Notes: a model not told the origin generated them from the sequence alone. DNA of 64,000 nucleotides from Arthrobacter nitrophenolicus (GCF_000332815.1 NZ_AOFD01000015.1:1-64000); one strand, 5' to 3'. Counted from the first letter of the stretch, positions 21,819 to 31,687 are shown. Numbers and translations are program-made.

Positions 21819-23560
21819 GCGCAGCGGCCCGCGTTGGCCATGCACCACGCGTTGTACTGCTCAACGTAGACGTTGTGCTCCGCCAGGGTGCGGGAGAACT
21901 TGGTCTCCTTGGTGTCCAGGTTGATGGTCACCCAGTACAGGTAGTCATTGGTCTTGGGCCTCGCGGCGGCGTCGATGGCGGTCTTGCCGGGCGATCCGAT
22001 GGGACCTGGCGGCAGTCCCGGATTGGCGTAGGTGTTGTACGGGTTGGACTTGTCCTGGCGCTGTTCGTCGGTGAAGTTGTAGCTCTTGGTGCCCAGGCCG
22101 TAGGTCACGGCGGAGTCCACCTGGAGGAAGCCGTTGGTCTGGTCGTTGGGCTTCAGCCGGTTGTAGATGGCACCGGCCACATCGCCGTACTCGGCCTGGC
22201 CGCCCTCGGCCTGCACAATGCTGGCCACGATCACGGCTTCGTACTGTTTGGCCGGATCGGTGATTCCCTGGGACACGAGTTCGTCAACCGTGATTTTGAC
22301 GAGCGACTGGAGAATGTCCTTTGCCGGGGTCCCGAGGGGGAACCGGTGTTCTCCCGGTGCCAGGTAGCCTTCCAGGTTCTTCGCGTTGGCGGGCAGTCCG
22401 AACTGCGCGGGCTGGTTGCTGAGTGCCTGCAGGTCCTGGATCGAGATCCCGGACCCCTCGGCGATCGCCTCCAGGGATTCGTTGACGCGCAGGCCGGCGC
22501 TCAGGGCGAAGTAGATGACCTTTGCCTTGTCCTGGCCAAGGAGGACATCCACGGCGTCGCTGTTCTTCATTTCGGACCGGAAGGTGTAGTCGCCGGGCGA
22601 CAGGGTCCCCCCCGAAGCCGCGAACGCCTGCAGGAAAGTGTCCGCGTTGGCCACCACGCCCTTGCTCTCAAGGTCGACAGCGACGGAGCGGGTGCCTTCG
22701 CCGTTGTCCACGGTTACCTGGACTTCCCCCGTTCCCGGGCCCGGGAAGTCGCTGGGCTTGTCGCTGCCGAGGAGGGGCTTGAGGAACTGTGCGCCGACGG
22801 CCACGGCAGTGACGAAAACGGCAAGGGTCAGGAAGAGTGCCAGCAGCCGGCGCCGGCGCCGGACCTTCTTGGAGGGCCTGGGCACTACCTGCGCCGCCGT
22901 GGAGCCGGCCAGCAGGCCGTGGTGGCCGCCGTCGTCATGGTGCTCGTCATCGTGGTGCCCGGCGTCATGGTGCCCGGCGTCATGGTGGATGCCGTGGTGG
23001 GCGTCGTCGGGGTGGACGTCATGGTGGTAAGCCTCGTCGTGGTAGGCCTGCCCGTGGTCCAGGTCGTCCCGGTAGGCCTGCTCTTCCCGGTAGCCGTGCG
23101 CGGGAACATGGACCTGGTTCAGGTGTTGGGTGGCGGGTGCATGCTGCCGGCCCACCAGCGCAGGCTCGTCATGGACGGCGTGCACGTCGCCCGCATGCCC
23201 ATCGTGCTCATGCACGGCGACATCGTGGTGTTCTACGGGGGGCGCGTCCTGGATGGACGGAGGCATCGCGGGAGGAGCCGGGACCGGCTCCTCAACCCGG
23301 GCAGGTTCAGCCGCCTGCACCGGAGCGGCCGGCGCGGGTGCAGCGGGCGCACTGGTAACAGCGGGCGGCTCAGGAACAGCGGGAGGTTCGGCGGGCGGCG
23401 GCGGAACGTCATGTCCGGTCTCATAAGCCTGCTCGGGAACAGTGCCCTGGCCGCCGGTATTGAGGCTTTTTTCCCGTGCCCGGATTTCCTTGCGGGTCAG
23501 CGGCCTCGCCGTCCCGCCGTCAAAGGGGCCGGAAGCGTCGTCAATGTTGGCAGGGCTCAC
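21815..23560 (-). CDS. mltG: Endolytic murein transglycosylase MltG with a long His-rich N terminus
   Basis: YceG/MltG cuts nascent peptidoglycan strands at the membrane. The 581-residue protein has three parts. Residues 1-230 are a predicted cytoplasmic region, proline- and alanine-rich to about 110 and then very rich in histidine and aspartate (core about residues 173-215, with AGHHD units). A basic stretch (KKVRRRRR) and one membrane helix follow at about 228-257. The extracellular YceG domain has LEGYLAPGEHRFPLG, VASIVQAEGGQAEYG with the catalytic glutamate, and ANPGLPPGPIGSPGKTAIDA. The GTG start overlaps the ruvX stop (GTGA). The extended N terminus is much longer than in E. coli MltG; metal binding is only a guess. 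Confidence 0.9.
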   Translation of the reverse strand: MSPANIDDASGPFDGGTARPLTRKEIRAREKSLNTGGQGTVPEQAYETGHDVPPPPAEPPAVPEPPAVTSAPAAPAPAAPVQAAEPARVEEPVPAPPAMPPSIQDAPPVEHHDVAVHEHDGHAGDVHAVHDEPALVGRQHAPATQHLNQVHVPAHGYREEQAYRDDLDHGQAYHDEAYHHDVHPDDAHHGIHHDAGHHDAGHHDDEHHDDGGHHGLLAGSTAAQVVPRPSKKVRRRRRLLALFLTLAVFVTAVAVGAQFLKPLLGSDKPSDFPGPGTGEVQVTVDNGEGTRSVAVDLESKGVVANADTFLQAFAASGGTLSPGDYTFRSEMKNSDAVDVLLGQDKAKVIYFALSAGLRVNESLEAIAEGSGISIQDLQALSNQPAQFGLPANAKNLEGYLAPGEHRFPLGTPAKDILQSLVKITVDELVSQGITDPAKQYEAVIVASIVQAEGGQAEYGDVAGAIYNRLKPNDQTNGFLQVDSAVTYGLGTKSYNFTDEQRQDKSNPYNTYANPGLPPGPIGSPGKTAIDAAARPKTNDYLYWVTINLDTKETKFSRTLAEHNVYVEQYNAWCMANAGRCA

Positions 23561-24156
23561 TGTTGCCTTCCATTATCTGAAAATCGGGTCGTGTCCCCCG
23601 AAGTGCCGGGGACGGACGCGTCCACCCCGCCGGCACCCTGGTCCACGGACGGGGATGGCGCTGTCACGCGTGAGCCGACATCCGCTCCCCTGGCTTTCTG
23701 CATGTCGATGGCGTGCTGGAGAATCCCTGCCGCCGCGACCTGATCCACTACTTTACGGTGATTCCTGCTGCTCATGCCAGCTTCGTGGAGGTTGCGGTGG
23801 GCCGTGACGCTGCTGAGCCGCTCGTCCACGAGGTTGACCGGCACGTCCTGATTGCGGCCAGCCAGCTCGGCAACCAGCAGTTCCGCGTAGTCGCCGGCCA
23901 TCCGCGCAGACGAGTGTTCTTCGCCTTTCATCGTCCTGGGGAGCCCGACAAAAACCTGGACGGCACCGAGCTCCTCCACCAGCCTCGCAATGAGCTTGAC
24001 GTCGGAGTTCTTTTTCGCGTTCCGGTCCAGCGTCTTGTAGGGCGTGGCGAGGATCGAGTCCCGGTCGCAGATGGCCACCCCGACCCGGACGGTGCCGACG
24101 TCCACCCCCAGTTTCACGCCCTGGGGGTAGCCGCCGGCAGCTGCAGGATTGGTCAT
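23557..24156 (-). CDS. ruvX: Holliday junction resolvase-like protein RuvX/YqgF
   Basis: RNase H-fold nuclease linked to 16S rRNA maturation and also named a putative Holliday junction resolvase. The 199-residue product has KLGVDVGTVRVGVAICD with the first catalytic aspartate (about residue 20), VQVFVGLPRTMKGEEHSSAR with the conserved glutamate region, and VNLVDERLSSVTAHR with the last acidic residue. The ATG at 24156 lies seven bases beyond the corrected alaS stop. Without correction the alaS frame runs straight into this gene and gives a false fusion. Confidence 0.92.
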   Translation of the reverse strand: MTNPAAAGGYPQGVKLGVDVGTVRVGVAICDRDSILATPYKTLDRNAKKNSDVKLIARLVEELGAVQVFVGLPRTMKGEEHSSARMAGDYAELLVAELAGRNQDVPVNLVDERLSSVTAHRNLHEAGMSSRNHRKVVDQVAAAGILQHAIDMQKARGADVGSRVTAPSPSVDQGAGGVDASVPGTSGDTTRFSDNGRQQ

Positions 24157-24163
24157 GGCAGTG

Positions 24164-26840
24164 TTAGCGCCGTTCGACGGCGTCGACGACGGCTGCCAGG
24201 GCGGCGCCCACCTTGCCGGCGTCGGTTCCGCCGCCCTGGGCGACGTCGTCCTTGCCGCCACCGCCACCGCCGAGGATCCCGGCAGCCAGGCGCACCAGGC
24301 ACCTGCCTTCACGCCGGCGCCGCGCGCTGCCTCGTTGGTGGCCACCAGGATAACGGGACGGTCGTTGGCCACACCGGCCACGGCCACGGTGGCCGGGGCG
24401 GTGCCGAGCCTGTTCCGCAGGTCCAGGGCCAGGCCGCGCAGGTCGTCGGCGCCGCTGACCATGCCGGCGTCGTGGGCGATCACGCTGACACCGGCGGCGT
24501 CCCGGGCGGTGTTGACCAGCTGGGCGGCCGCTGCCGCCAGCTGCTCCTTGCGCAGGCGCTCCAGTTCCTTCTCGGTCGCCTTGAGCTTGGCGAGGGTGGT
24601 GGCGATCCGGTCAGCCAGCTGCCCTGACGGAACCTTCAGCATCTCGGTGAGTTCCGTCACCAGGGCCCGCTCCGCGGCCAGGTGCCGGAAGGCGTCCATG
24701 CCAACGAAGGCCTCAACACGGCGGTTTCCAGAGCCGACGGACTGTTCGCCAAGCAGGGAAAGGCTGCCGATAAGGGACGTGTTGGCGACGTGGGTGCCGC
24801 CGCAGAGCTCACGGGACCAGGCGCCGTCGATCTCGACAACGCGGACTTCGCTGCCGTAGTTCTCGCCGAAGAGCGCCATGGCGCCCATGGCCTTGGCTTC
24901 AGCCAGCGCCATCACCTTGGTTTCCACCGCGTAGTTGTTGCGGATGGCGAGGTTGGAGACTTCCTCGATTTCGGAGCGGGTGGCAGTGCTCAGGCCCTCG
25001 CCCCAGGCGAAGTCGAAGCGCAGGTAGCCGGCCTTGTTGAAGGAACCGCGCTGGGTGGCTTCGGGCCCCAGGATCTGGTGCAGGGCGGCGTGCACGATGT
25101 GGGTGGCCGTGTGCGCCTGTTCTGCGGCGTGGCGGCGTTCACGGTCGACGGCGGCGCGCACCAAGGCGTCGGCCGGGATTTCGCCCTCGCGGACGATCGC
25201 CTTGTGCACGCTCAGTCCCTTGACGGGGCGCTGGACGTCCAGGACCTCAACGACGAAGCCGTCACCGGTGATCAGGCCGGTGTCTGCCGCCTGGCCGCCT
25301 GCCTCGGCGTAGAACGGCGTCTCGCTGAGCACGAGCTCGATCTCGTCGCCGGTGGCCGCGTGAGCCACCCGCTGCCCGCCGTGGATGATGCCACGGACCC
25401 GTGACTCGCCGTCGAGCTCGGTGTAGCCGGTGAAGACCGTTTCGCCTTCGCCGAGCAGTTCCTGGAACGCGGAGATGTCCGCGTGCCCGCCCTTCTTGGC
25501 CTTGGCGTCCGCCTGGGCACGCTTGCGCTGTTCCTGCATGAGGCTGCGGAATTCGGCCTCGTCAACCTTCAGCCCGGCCTCCTCGGCCATTTCCAGCGTC
25601 AGGTCGATCGGGAAGCCGTAGGTGTCGTGCAGGGTGAAGGCGTCCTCGCCGGAGAGCGGCTTGCCGGCGGCTTTGGACGCAACGACGGCTTCTTCCAGCC
25701 GTGCGGTGCCGGAGGCGATGGTGCGCAGGAAGGCCTTTTCTTCGGCGTAGGCGATCCGGCTGATCCGGTCGAAGTCGGTCTCCACCACCGGGTAGACGCC
25801 CTTCATGGCGTCGCGGGACGCGGGCAGGAGTTCGGGCAGGCAGGCCTGCTCGACGCCGAGGAGCCGCATGGCGCGCACGGCGCGGCGGATGAGCCGGCGC
25901 AGGACGTAGCCGCGTCCCTCGTTGGACGGGACCACGCCGTCGGCGATCAGCATGAGGGCGGACCGGATGTGGTCGGCCACCACGCGCATGCGGACGTCGT
26001 CCGTGTGGTGCGGATCGTCGTCGGACTCGGCGGAGGTGTATTCCTTGCCGGACAGTTCGGCTGCCTTGTCGATCACGGGACGGACCTGGTCGGTCTCGTA
26101 CATGTTCTCGACGCCCTGCAGGATCATTGCCAGGCGTTCCATGCCCAGGCCGGTGTCGATGTTCTTCTTGGGCAGGTCGGCGACGATGTCGAAGTCCACC
26201 TTCGAGCGGACGTTGTCGATCTGGTACTGCATGAACACAAGGTTCCAGATCTCGACGTAGCGGTTGTCGTCCGCTTCGGGGCCGCCCTCCACGCCGTAGG
26301 CGGGGCCGCGGTCGTAGTAGATCTCCGAGCAGGGACCTGCCGGGCCGGGCTGGCCGGTGTGCCAGTAGTTGTCCGACTTGCCCATCTTCTGGATGCGCTC
26401 TGCGGGGACGCCCGTGTTCTTCAGCCACAGGTCCTTCGCCTCGTCGTCCTCCTCGTAGACCGTGACCCAAAGGCGCTCGGCTCAAGGCCGTACCCGCCGT
26501 CGTCAACGCTGCTGGTAAGCAGCTCCCAGGCGTACTTGATGGCGTCTTCCTTGAAGTAGTCGCCAAAGGAGAAATTGCCGCACATCTGGAAGAACGTGCC
26601 GTGCCGGGCGGTCTTGCCCACTTCCTCGATATCGCCGGTGCGGATGCACTTCTGCACGCTGGTGGCGCGGGAGTAGGGGGCTTCTTCCCGGGCGGTGAGG
26701 TAAGGAATGAACGGCACCATGCCGGCAACCGTGAACAGCAGCGAGGGGTCGCTGGAGACCAGCGACGCGGAGGGAACCGCCGTGTGGCCCTTGCTGACAA
26801 AAAAGTCCACCCAGCGCTTTGTGATCTCCTGCGACTTCAT
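24164..26840 (-). CDS. alaS: Alanyl-tRNA synthetase (two apparent frameshifts)
   Basis: Charges tRNA-Ala. N-terminal class II domain: [40 protein letters not shown] and [19 protein letters not shown]. Then the tRNA-recognition region, the editing domain with [16 protein letters not shown] and [15 protein letters not shown] (zinc-type His and Cys), and the C-Ala domain. The frame breaks at about 26,478 (CCGGAG short by one G) and at about 24,299 (GCCCTGGTG short by one C). The corrected protein has 892 residues and ends AVVDAVERR at 24164. The ATG at 26840 gives the standard start [10 protein letters not shown]. Its position just before ruvX matches mycobacteria. Confidence 0.92.
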
Positions 26841-26961
26841 GAGCTGTTTACTTACCCTTCTTGGTCCGCGCACCGGCGCGGATAGTTCGTTCAGTTGGCA
26901 GGAGTCCGGGGACGGACCCTGCCGGTGTTGTTCCGGCCGGCGACGGCCGGTTGCCTGCCGG

Positions 26962-27189
26962 TCAGTGGCGGGCGGCTTCGGCCTCGACGCCCAGGGCGGC
27001 GCGAAGGTCCGTTTCCCGTTCGCGCATGCCGTCGCGGACGGCGTCGGCGAATTCGTACACGCCGTCAGCCAGCCGGCCGACCGCGCGGTTGAGGCCTTCC
27101 GGCCCCAGGCTGGACTGCGCTTCACTTACTTTGCGGAAGGCGATGATCCCGATCGCGACGCCGATTCCCATCCAGACAAGTCGTTTCAT
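26962..27189 (-). CDS. Small membrane-anchored protein between the DUF948 gene and alaS
   Basis: A 75-residue protein with one N-terminal hydrophobic helix ([15 protein letters not shown]) and a charged, helical remainder, [20 protein letters not shown] and [17 protein letters not shown]. It resembles the short proteins (DUF6167-like) found before alaS in Streptomyces and relatives, an assignment from gene order and general character only. It is 18 bases after the DUF948 gene and probably co-transcribed with it. Function unknown. Confidence 0.6.
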   Translation of the reverse strand: MKRLVWMGIGVAIGIIAFRKVSEAQSSLGPEGLNRAVGRLADGVYEFADAVRDGMRERETDLRAALGVEAEAARH

Positions 27190-27207
27190 TTCCGGTTCTT
27201 TCTGGAT

Positions 27208-27582
27208 CTAGCGGCTGCGGCGGCCGGCAGCGGGCTTCTTGCGGTTGGACAGCGCGGTGCGCACACCGTAGCTGAACGCCGCCACCTTGATGAGCGGCGA
27301 CCCTACCGTGGCGGCAACCAGGGAGGACAGCGCGGAGAGGTTCGCGGACGCGTCGGAGACGTTGGACGAGATGCCGTCCACCTTCTTGAGCTGCTGGTTG
27401 GTGGTGGAGACCGTGGCGGTGACCTCATCCATCAGGGGCGTGGCGCCGTCGCTGATGGACCTGATGGCCGTCCGCACCTCGTCAAACACCTTCCCAAGTT
27501 TCAGGATGGGCACGGCAAGCAGCAGCACCAGGAGCGCAAATACCCCGGCAGCGATCAGGCCGGCGATATCGCCACCAGACAT
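27208..27582 (-). CDS. DUF948-family membrane protein
   Basis: A 124-residue protein with an N-terminal membrane helix (GLIAAGVFALLVLLLAVPIL, about residues 7-26) and an amphipathic, coiled-coil-like region: EVRTAIRSISDGATPLMDEV, TATVSTTNQQLKKVDGISSN and VSDASANLSALSSLVAAT. This is the DUF948 pattern, a family found widely in Gram-positive bacteria. The basic C terminus is SNRKKPAAGRRSR. It lies between rpsD and alaS, the same place as in other actinobacteria. Function unknown. Confidence 0.72.
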   Translation of the reverse strand: MSGGDIAGLIAAGVFALLVLLLAVPILKLGKVFDEVRTAIRSISDGATPLMDEVTATVSTTNQQLKKVDGISSNVSDASANLSALSSLVAATVGSPLIKVAAFSYGVRTALSNRKKPAAGRRSR

Positions 27583-27674
27583 AGACGTTCATCTCCTCGA
27601 ATTCTGTGGTTTGGTCCATCCTGCGCGCGCCCAGGAAGCGCGTTCTTGCAGATGTCCCCCAAGTACCTTACATA

Positions 27675-27710
27675 CAAAGAAGCCCGCGGCGCTTGCCACG
27701 GGCTTCTTTG
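27675..27710 (-). terminator. Intrinsic terminator after rpsD
   Basis: A perfect 12-base inverted repeat, CAAAGAAGCCCG (27675-27686) and CGGGCTTCTTTG (27699-27710), lies just downstream of the rpsD stop. On the minus strand the stem ends in TTCTTTG, giving a short U-rich tail. It would separate rpsD from the DUF948 gene. Confidence 0.8.
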
Positions 27711-27726
27711 GATACGCTGCTTGGGA

Positions 27727-28353
27727 TTAGCGTGCGTAGAATTCGACGACGAGCTGCTCTTCGCAGGTCACCGGGATTTCGGAGCGCTTGGGGCGGCGGA
27801 CCAGGCGGGCCTGCAGTGCCTCGAGCTTGACGTCCAGGTAAGCGGGGACGGCAGGCAGGACGTCGCGGTGGGCGCCGGCTGCTGCAACCTGGAGCGGAAC
27901 CATTGTTTCGCTGCGGCTGTGGACGTGGACCAGCTGGCCCTCGCCGACGCGGAACGACGGACGGTCAACGCGGACGCCGTCAACCATGATGTGGCGGTGC
28001 ACAACCAGCTGGCGGGCCTGGGCGATGGTGCGGGCGAAGCCGGCACGCAGGACCAGGGCGTCGAGGCGCATTTCGAGCAGTTCGATGAGGTTCTCACCGG
28101 TCAGGCCCTTGGTGCGGCGGGCCTCTTCGAAGGCACGGGTCATCTGTGCTTCGCGGATGCCGTACTGGGCGCGCAGGCGCTGCTTTTCGCGCAGACGTAC
28201 GGCGTAGTCGGAGTCCTGCTTCTTGCGGGCACGGCCATGCTCACCGGGGCCGTACGGGCGGCGCTCCATGTACTTGGCGGCCTTGGGGGTCAGAGCGATG
28301 CCGAGGGACCGCGAGAGGCGGGCCTGACGGCGAGCACGAGTGTTGTTAGCCAC
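27727..28353 (-). CDS. rpsD: 30S ribosomal protein S4
   Basis: Primary 16S rRNA-binding protein of the small subunit body. The 208-residue product begins NNTRARRQARLSRSLGIALT and has RLDALVLRAGFARTIAQARQ and VVHRHIMVDGVRVDRPSFRV, the S4 RNA-binding domain. It ends EEQLVVEFYAR. It lacks the four-cysteine zinc motif near residue 10-30 that some S4 forms carry. It stands outside the alpha operon, as in many actinobacteria with a separate rpsD. A leader of about 170 bases separates it from rarA; no obvious S4-binding structure could be made out. Confidence 0.95.
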   Translation of the reverse strand: MANNTRARRQARLSRSLGIALTPKAAKYMERRPYGPGEHGRARKKQDSDYAVRLREKQRLRAQYGIREAQMTRAFEEARRTKGLTGENLIELLEMRLDALVLRAGFARTIAQARQLVVHRHIMVDGVRVDRPSFRVGEGQLVHVHSRSETMVPLQVAAAGAHRDVLPAVPAYLDVKLEALQARLVRRPKRSEIPVTCEEQLVVEFYAR

Positions 28354-28523
28354 TTGTGTCCTTCCAATATCTGCGGTGTGTCAGTGTTACTGGCCTCCAC
28401 GATGGAGAGCATCGGCCAACCGCTGCCTTTTGCTACTGGGCACAGGGCATAACCTACTCGAAGGAAATTCAAGGGGATTGTGCGTCCGTGCCTTGCCAGA
28501 CAAACATCCATCCTACCATGGGG

Positions 28524-29950
28524 CTACTTCCCCCGGACAATCCGCCGCAGGCGCTCCAGCCGCACCGCGATGTCCCGCTCGGCACCGTTGCCCGTCGGCC
28601 GGTAGTAGTCCTTCCCCACCAGGTCATCCGGCGGGTATTGCTGGGTGGCCACCGCGTGCGGTGCGTCATGGGCGTACTTGTAGCCCAGGCCGTGGCCCAG
28701 CTGCTTGGAACCGGGGTAGTGCGAGTCGCGCAAATGCGCCGGGATGCCGTTGCCCATGCCTGCACGGACGTCGGCGATGGCCTGGTTGATGCCCATGTAG
28801 GCGGCATTGGACTTCGGCGCCGTGGCAAGGTGGACCACCGCCTCCGCCAAAATAATCCTGCCTTCGGGCATGCCGATGAGCTGGACCGCCTGCGCCGCGG
28901 CAACGGCTGTCTGCAGCGCGGTGGGATCGGCCATGCCCACGTCCTCCGCGGCGGAGATCACGATCCGCCGGGCGACGAAGCGCGGGTCCTCCCCCGCCTC
29001 GAGCATCCGGGCCAGGTAGTGCAGCGCGGCGTCGACGTCGGATCCCCTGATGGATTTTATGAAGGCGCTGGCGACGTCGTAGTGCTGGTCCCCGGCCCGG
29101 TCGTAGCGGACGGCTGCCACGTCCAGGGCCCGCTCGGTGTGCTTGAGTTCCACCTTCACCGGGCCGTCGCCGCCGGCGGCGTCATCGGCATCGCCGAAGG
29201 CCACGCCAGCAGCCGCCTCCAGGGCGGTCAGTGCGCGCCGGGCGTCGCCGCCGGACAGCCGGACCAGGTGGGCCAGCGCCTCTTCATCGAGCTCGGCCTT
29301 GCCGTCGAGTCCGCGCGGATCCTGCACCGCCCGGACCAGGAGCCCTTCGATGTCGCGTCGGTGAGCGGCTTGAGGGTCAGCAGCAGCGAGCGTGACAGCA
29401 GCGGGGAGACCACCGAGAACGACGGGTTTTCCGTGGTGGCGGCCACCAGGACCACCCAGCGGTTCTCGACGCCGGGAAGCAGCGCGTCCTGCTGGGCCTT
29501 GTTGAAGCGGTGGATCTCGTCCAGGAACAGGACGGTGGTGGTCTTGTAGAGGTCGCGGGCGGTGAGGGCCTCGTCCATCACCCGACGGACGTCCTTGACC
29601 CCGGCGGTGATGGCTGAGAGCTCCACGAACTTCCGGCCCGGACCGCGGGCGATGACATGCGCCAGGGTGGTTTTTCCGGTGCCCGGCGGCCCCCAGAGGA
29701 TCAGTGAACTGGGTCCTGCAGGGCCGGACGTGTCCGCTCCGGCCCCGGCAGCGAGCTGGCGCAGGGGCGAGCCCTGGCCCAGGAGGTGCTGCTGGCCGAC
29801 TACTTCATCGAGGGTGCGGGGACGCATCCGGACGGCGAGCGGACCGCGCGGGGAGGCACTGCCCGCTCCCCCGGCACTCCGGCGTGCGGCAGGCGCACCG
29901 TCGTCGCCGTCGTCGTCGTTGCCCGGCCCGTGCCCGAAGAGATCTTCCAC
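28524..29950 (-). CDS. rarA: Replication-associated recombination protein RarA/MgsA (one apparent frameshift)
   Basis: AAA+ ATPase related to clamp loaders that works at stalled replication forks. After an acidic N terminus come [18 protein letters not shown], Walker [20 protein letters not shown] (about residues 88-106) and Walker [19 protein letters not shown]. The C-terminal part has [19 protein letters not shown] and the tetramerisation region with [13 protein letters not shown] and YKYAHD. The frame breaks at 29354 (GCGGACATC short by one G, expected [12 protein letters not shown]). The corrected length is 475 residues. GTG start at 29950. Upstream of rpsD, divergent from the acVLRF1 gene. 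Confidence 0.9.
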
Positions 29951-30014
29951 ATAGATAGGCTACTTGGACCCGCCCGGCTTTCCCGCCGCCAGCCATCTCC
30001 CGAAGGATGCCGCC

Positions 30015-30656
30015 ATGACAGCACAGAACTCCCCCGGCGTCAGGCCCCTGTCCGTCCGGACCGCCTTTGTGCCGGGGAACCGCGTTGCCGGCTGGGCTGA
30101 GCGGTTCGGTGCGTCCCATGGCGGGTACCGTCTCTCGGACGACGACGACGGGCTGCGGCTGGTGGCGGGCGACGGCGCCTCCGCACTGCTCCAGGCACCA
30201 TGGCCGGCGGACGGGCGGCCGGGCCGCGGCGCCGACGCTTTGGAACGGCTGGCCAGCCTCGCGGCGCAGCCGCGGCGGCTTGGCCTGCTCCTGGTCAGGC
30301 GCGGCGGGTACGGCATCGGCGTCGCGGCGGAAGGGGATTTGCTGGCTTCCAAGGCCGGAACCCGGTACGTCCAGGGCAGGACAGCCGCAGGGGGCCAGTC
30401 GCAGCAGAGGTTTGCCCGGCGCAGGTCCAACCAGGCGGATGCGCTGGTGGAAGCGGTGGCGCAGCAGGCCGCGGAGGTGTTCGGCCCGGAAGCCTTCGAG
30501 TATGTGGTCCCCGGCGGCGACCGGGCCCTGGCTGACCTGGTCCTCGGGCACCCTGCCTTGAGGGACTACGCGCGCCTGCCCCGGCTGCCCTACCTCGACG
30601 TCTCCGACCCGCGGCTGGCCGTGCTGAGGAAGGCGGCCGCGGACGCTGCTCCGTAA
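30015..30656 (+). CDS. acVLRF1-type peptidyl-tRNA hydrolase (Vms1-like release factor)
   Basis: A 213-residue protein of the actinobacterial VLRF1 group, related to the release-factor-like domain of eukaryotic Vms1/ANKZF1 that frees nascent chains from stalled ribosomes. The catalytic loop is GGQSQQRFARRRSNQADAL, with Gly126-Gly127-Gln128 in the position of the release-factor glutamine. Before it come a small beta-rich region (LSDDDDGLRLVAGDGASALL) and GLLLVRRGGYGIGVAAEGD; the C-terminal half has EAFEYVVPGGDRALADLVL and PRLPYLDVSDPRL. The ATG at 30015 has GAAGGA eight bases upstream. Single gene, divergent from rarA and convergent with the GNAT gene. Identification rests on the motif and domain layout. 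Confidence 0.72.
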   Translation: MTAQNSPGVRPLSVRTAFVPGNRVAGWAERFGASHGGYRLSDDDDGLRLVAGDGASALLQAPWPADGRPGRGADALERLASLAAQPRRLGLLLVRRGGYGIGVAAEGDLLASKAGTRYVQGRTAAGGQSQQRFARRRSNQADALVEAVAQQAAEVFGPEAFEYVVPGGDRALADLVLGHPALRDYARLPRLPYLDVSDPRLAVLRKAAADAAP

Positions 30657-30721
30657 AGGTGCAGGTGACGGACGCCCCGCCGTAGGCCAGTTCCGCCGCC
30701 GATTCGACGATTCCTTGCCGA

Positions 30722-30762
30722 TTCGATGGTTCGGAGCATCGAGTGCGCAGGGAACCGTCGAA
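30722..30762. terminator. Possible bidirectional terminator between acVLRF1 and GNAT genes
   Basis: TTCGATGGTTC (30722-30732) and GAACCGTCGAA (30752-30762) can form an 11-pair stem with one G-U pair. It sits between two converging genes. There is no T-run, so the assignment is tentative. Confidence 0.35.
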
Positions 30763-30771
30763 CGGTGAGCG

Positions 30772-31613
30772 CTAGCAGCCGGTCAGTGCGCGCCGCGGCC
30801 GCTCCTGCCGGTACAGGTAGCGGCCGGTTTCCCGGAACCCGGCCCGGGCATACAGCTCCTGGGCGGACCGGTTCGCGACGGTTACCAGCAGCCAGTAGCC
30901 GTCCAGTCCCTGCACGGAACCGGCGTGGAGCAGCGCGCGCAGGACAGCGGTGCCATAGCCGCGGCCGCGTGCGTCAGGCAGCGTGGCCATGCAGTAGATG
31001 CCGCCGCGCCGGGCCGTGTCCCCACCCCGCGGCGCTGTGTCCCCAGCGGGAATGGCGAGGCGTCCGACGGCGGCCGGCCGGCCGGCGTCGTCCCTCACCA
31101 GCGCGTACAGGGACGGGCAGCCCTTGAGGATGTCCGTGGCGGTGGCGAGGGCGTCCGCGCCGCCCCGTCCGTCCACTGTCCACCACACGTTGAGCCAGTC
31201 GGCCGACGGGTCGGTGCGGATCTCCACCGAAGCTTCCGGCGTGTGAGCATCGGGCAGGGGGCCTCGGGTCATGATCAGCGTCTCGGACTGCCGGGTGAAC
31301 CCTTCGGCGTCGAGGAACTCGTCGAGCGCGGCTGTCCGGGCGCCGGCGGGCACCTGGAAGATCACCGGCAGCGGCGCGCCCTGTACCAGGCGCGCGCGTC
31401 CCGCAGCAGCGCCGGCGGCACTTCAGTACCGCCGGGATGCCGTGGCCAGATCGAGTTGGCCCGCTGGGTGACCCCGCCGGCGGCACGGAACACCCAGCCG
31501 CCGGCCGAGTGCCGTTCCATAGCTGGCCAGGCGGCGTCCATTGCTGCCTCAACATCCCAGGCAGCAGCGCCGCCGGCCGGGCCCGCATGTATGCCGGTCA
31601 CACCTGTGGCCAC
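30772..31613 (-). CDS. GNAT-family N-acetyltransferase (one apparent frameshift)
   Basis: Acetyltransferase of about 280 residues. The N-terminal part, GGWVFRAAGGVTQRANSIWP, DARAWYRARR and, after correction, LPVIFQVPAG, is a pattern common in actinobacterial GNAT proteins. The C-terminal GNAT core has AVGRLAIPAG, GGIYCMATLPDARGRGYGTA with the acetyl-CoA loop (ARGRGYG) and ANRSAQELYARAGFRETGRY. The frame breaks at 31372 (CGCCGGCTG short by one G), otherwise splitting the gene in two. GTG start at 31613. The substrate cannot be told from the sequence. Confidence 0.8.
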
Positions 31614-31632
31614 AGGACCTCCTTCATTAATG

Positions 31633-31670
31633 GCAGGAGGCTCCCCGGCGCGGCCGGGAAGCCTCCTGTC
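31633..31670 (-). terminator. Hairpin after aspS
   Basis: GCAGGAGGCTCCC and GGGAAGCCTCCTGTC around a GC-rich loop form a long stem with one bulge (31633-31670). It lies 18 bases beyond the aspS stop and before the GNAT start. No long T-run follows, but a terminator is the likely role. Confidence 0.6.
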
Positions 31671-31687
31671 ATGCAGCTGGTGCGTGC

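Noticed and set aside
22940..23000. Short tandem repeats that might be a CRISPR or a VNTR
   Set aside because: They are 15-base coding repeats (AGHHD) inside the His-rich part of mltG, only about two units long, without spacers.
23557..26385. A single 942-residue open frame joining alaS and ruvX, like a fusion protein
   Set aside because: The junction residues are out of frame with the AlaS C-terminal domain. Restoring one C near 24,299 gives a normal AlaS end at 24164, a stop, and a separate ruvX start at 24156.
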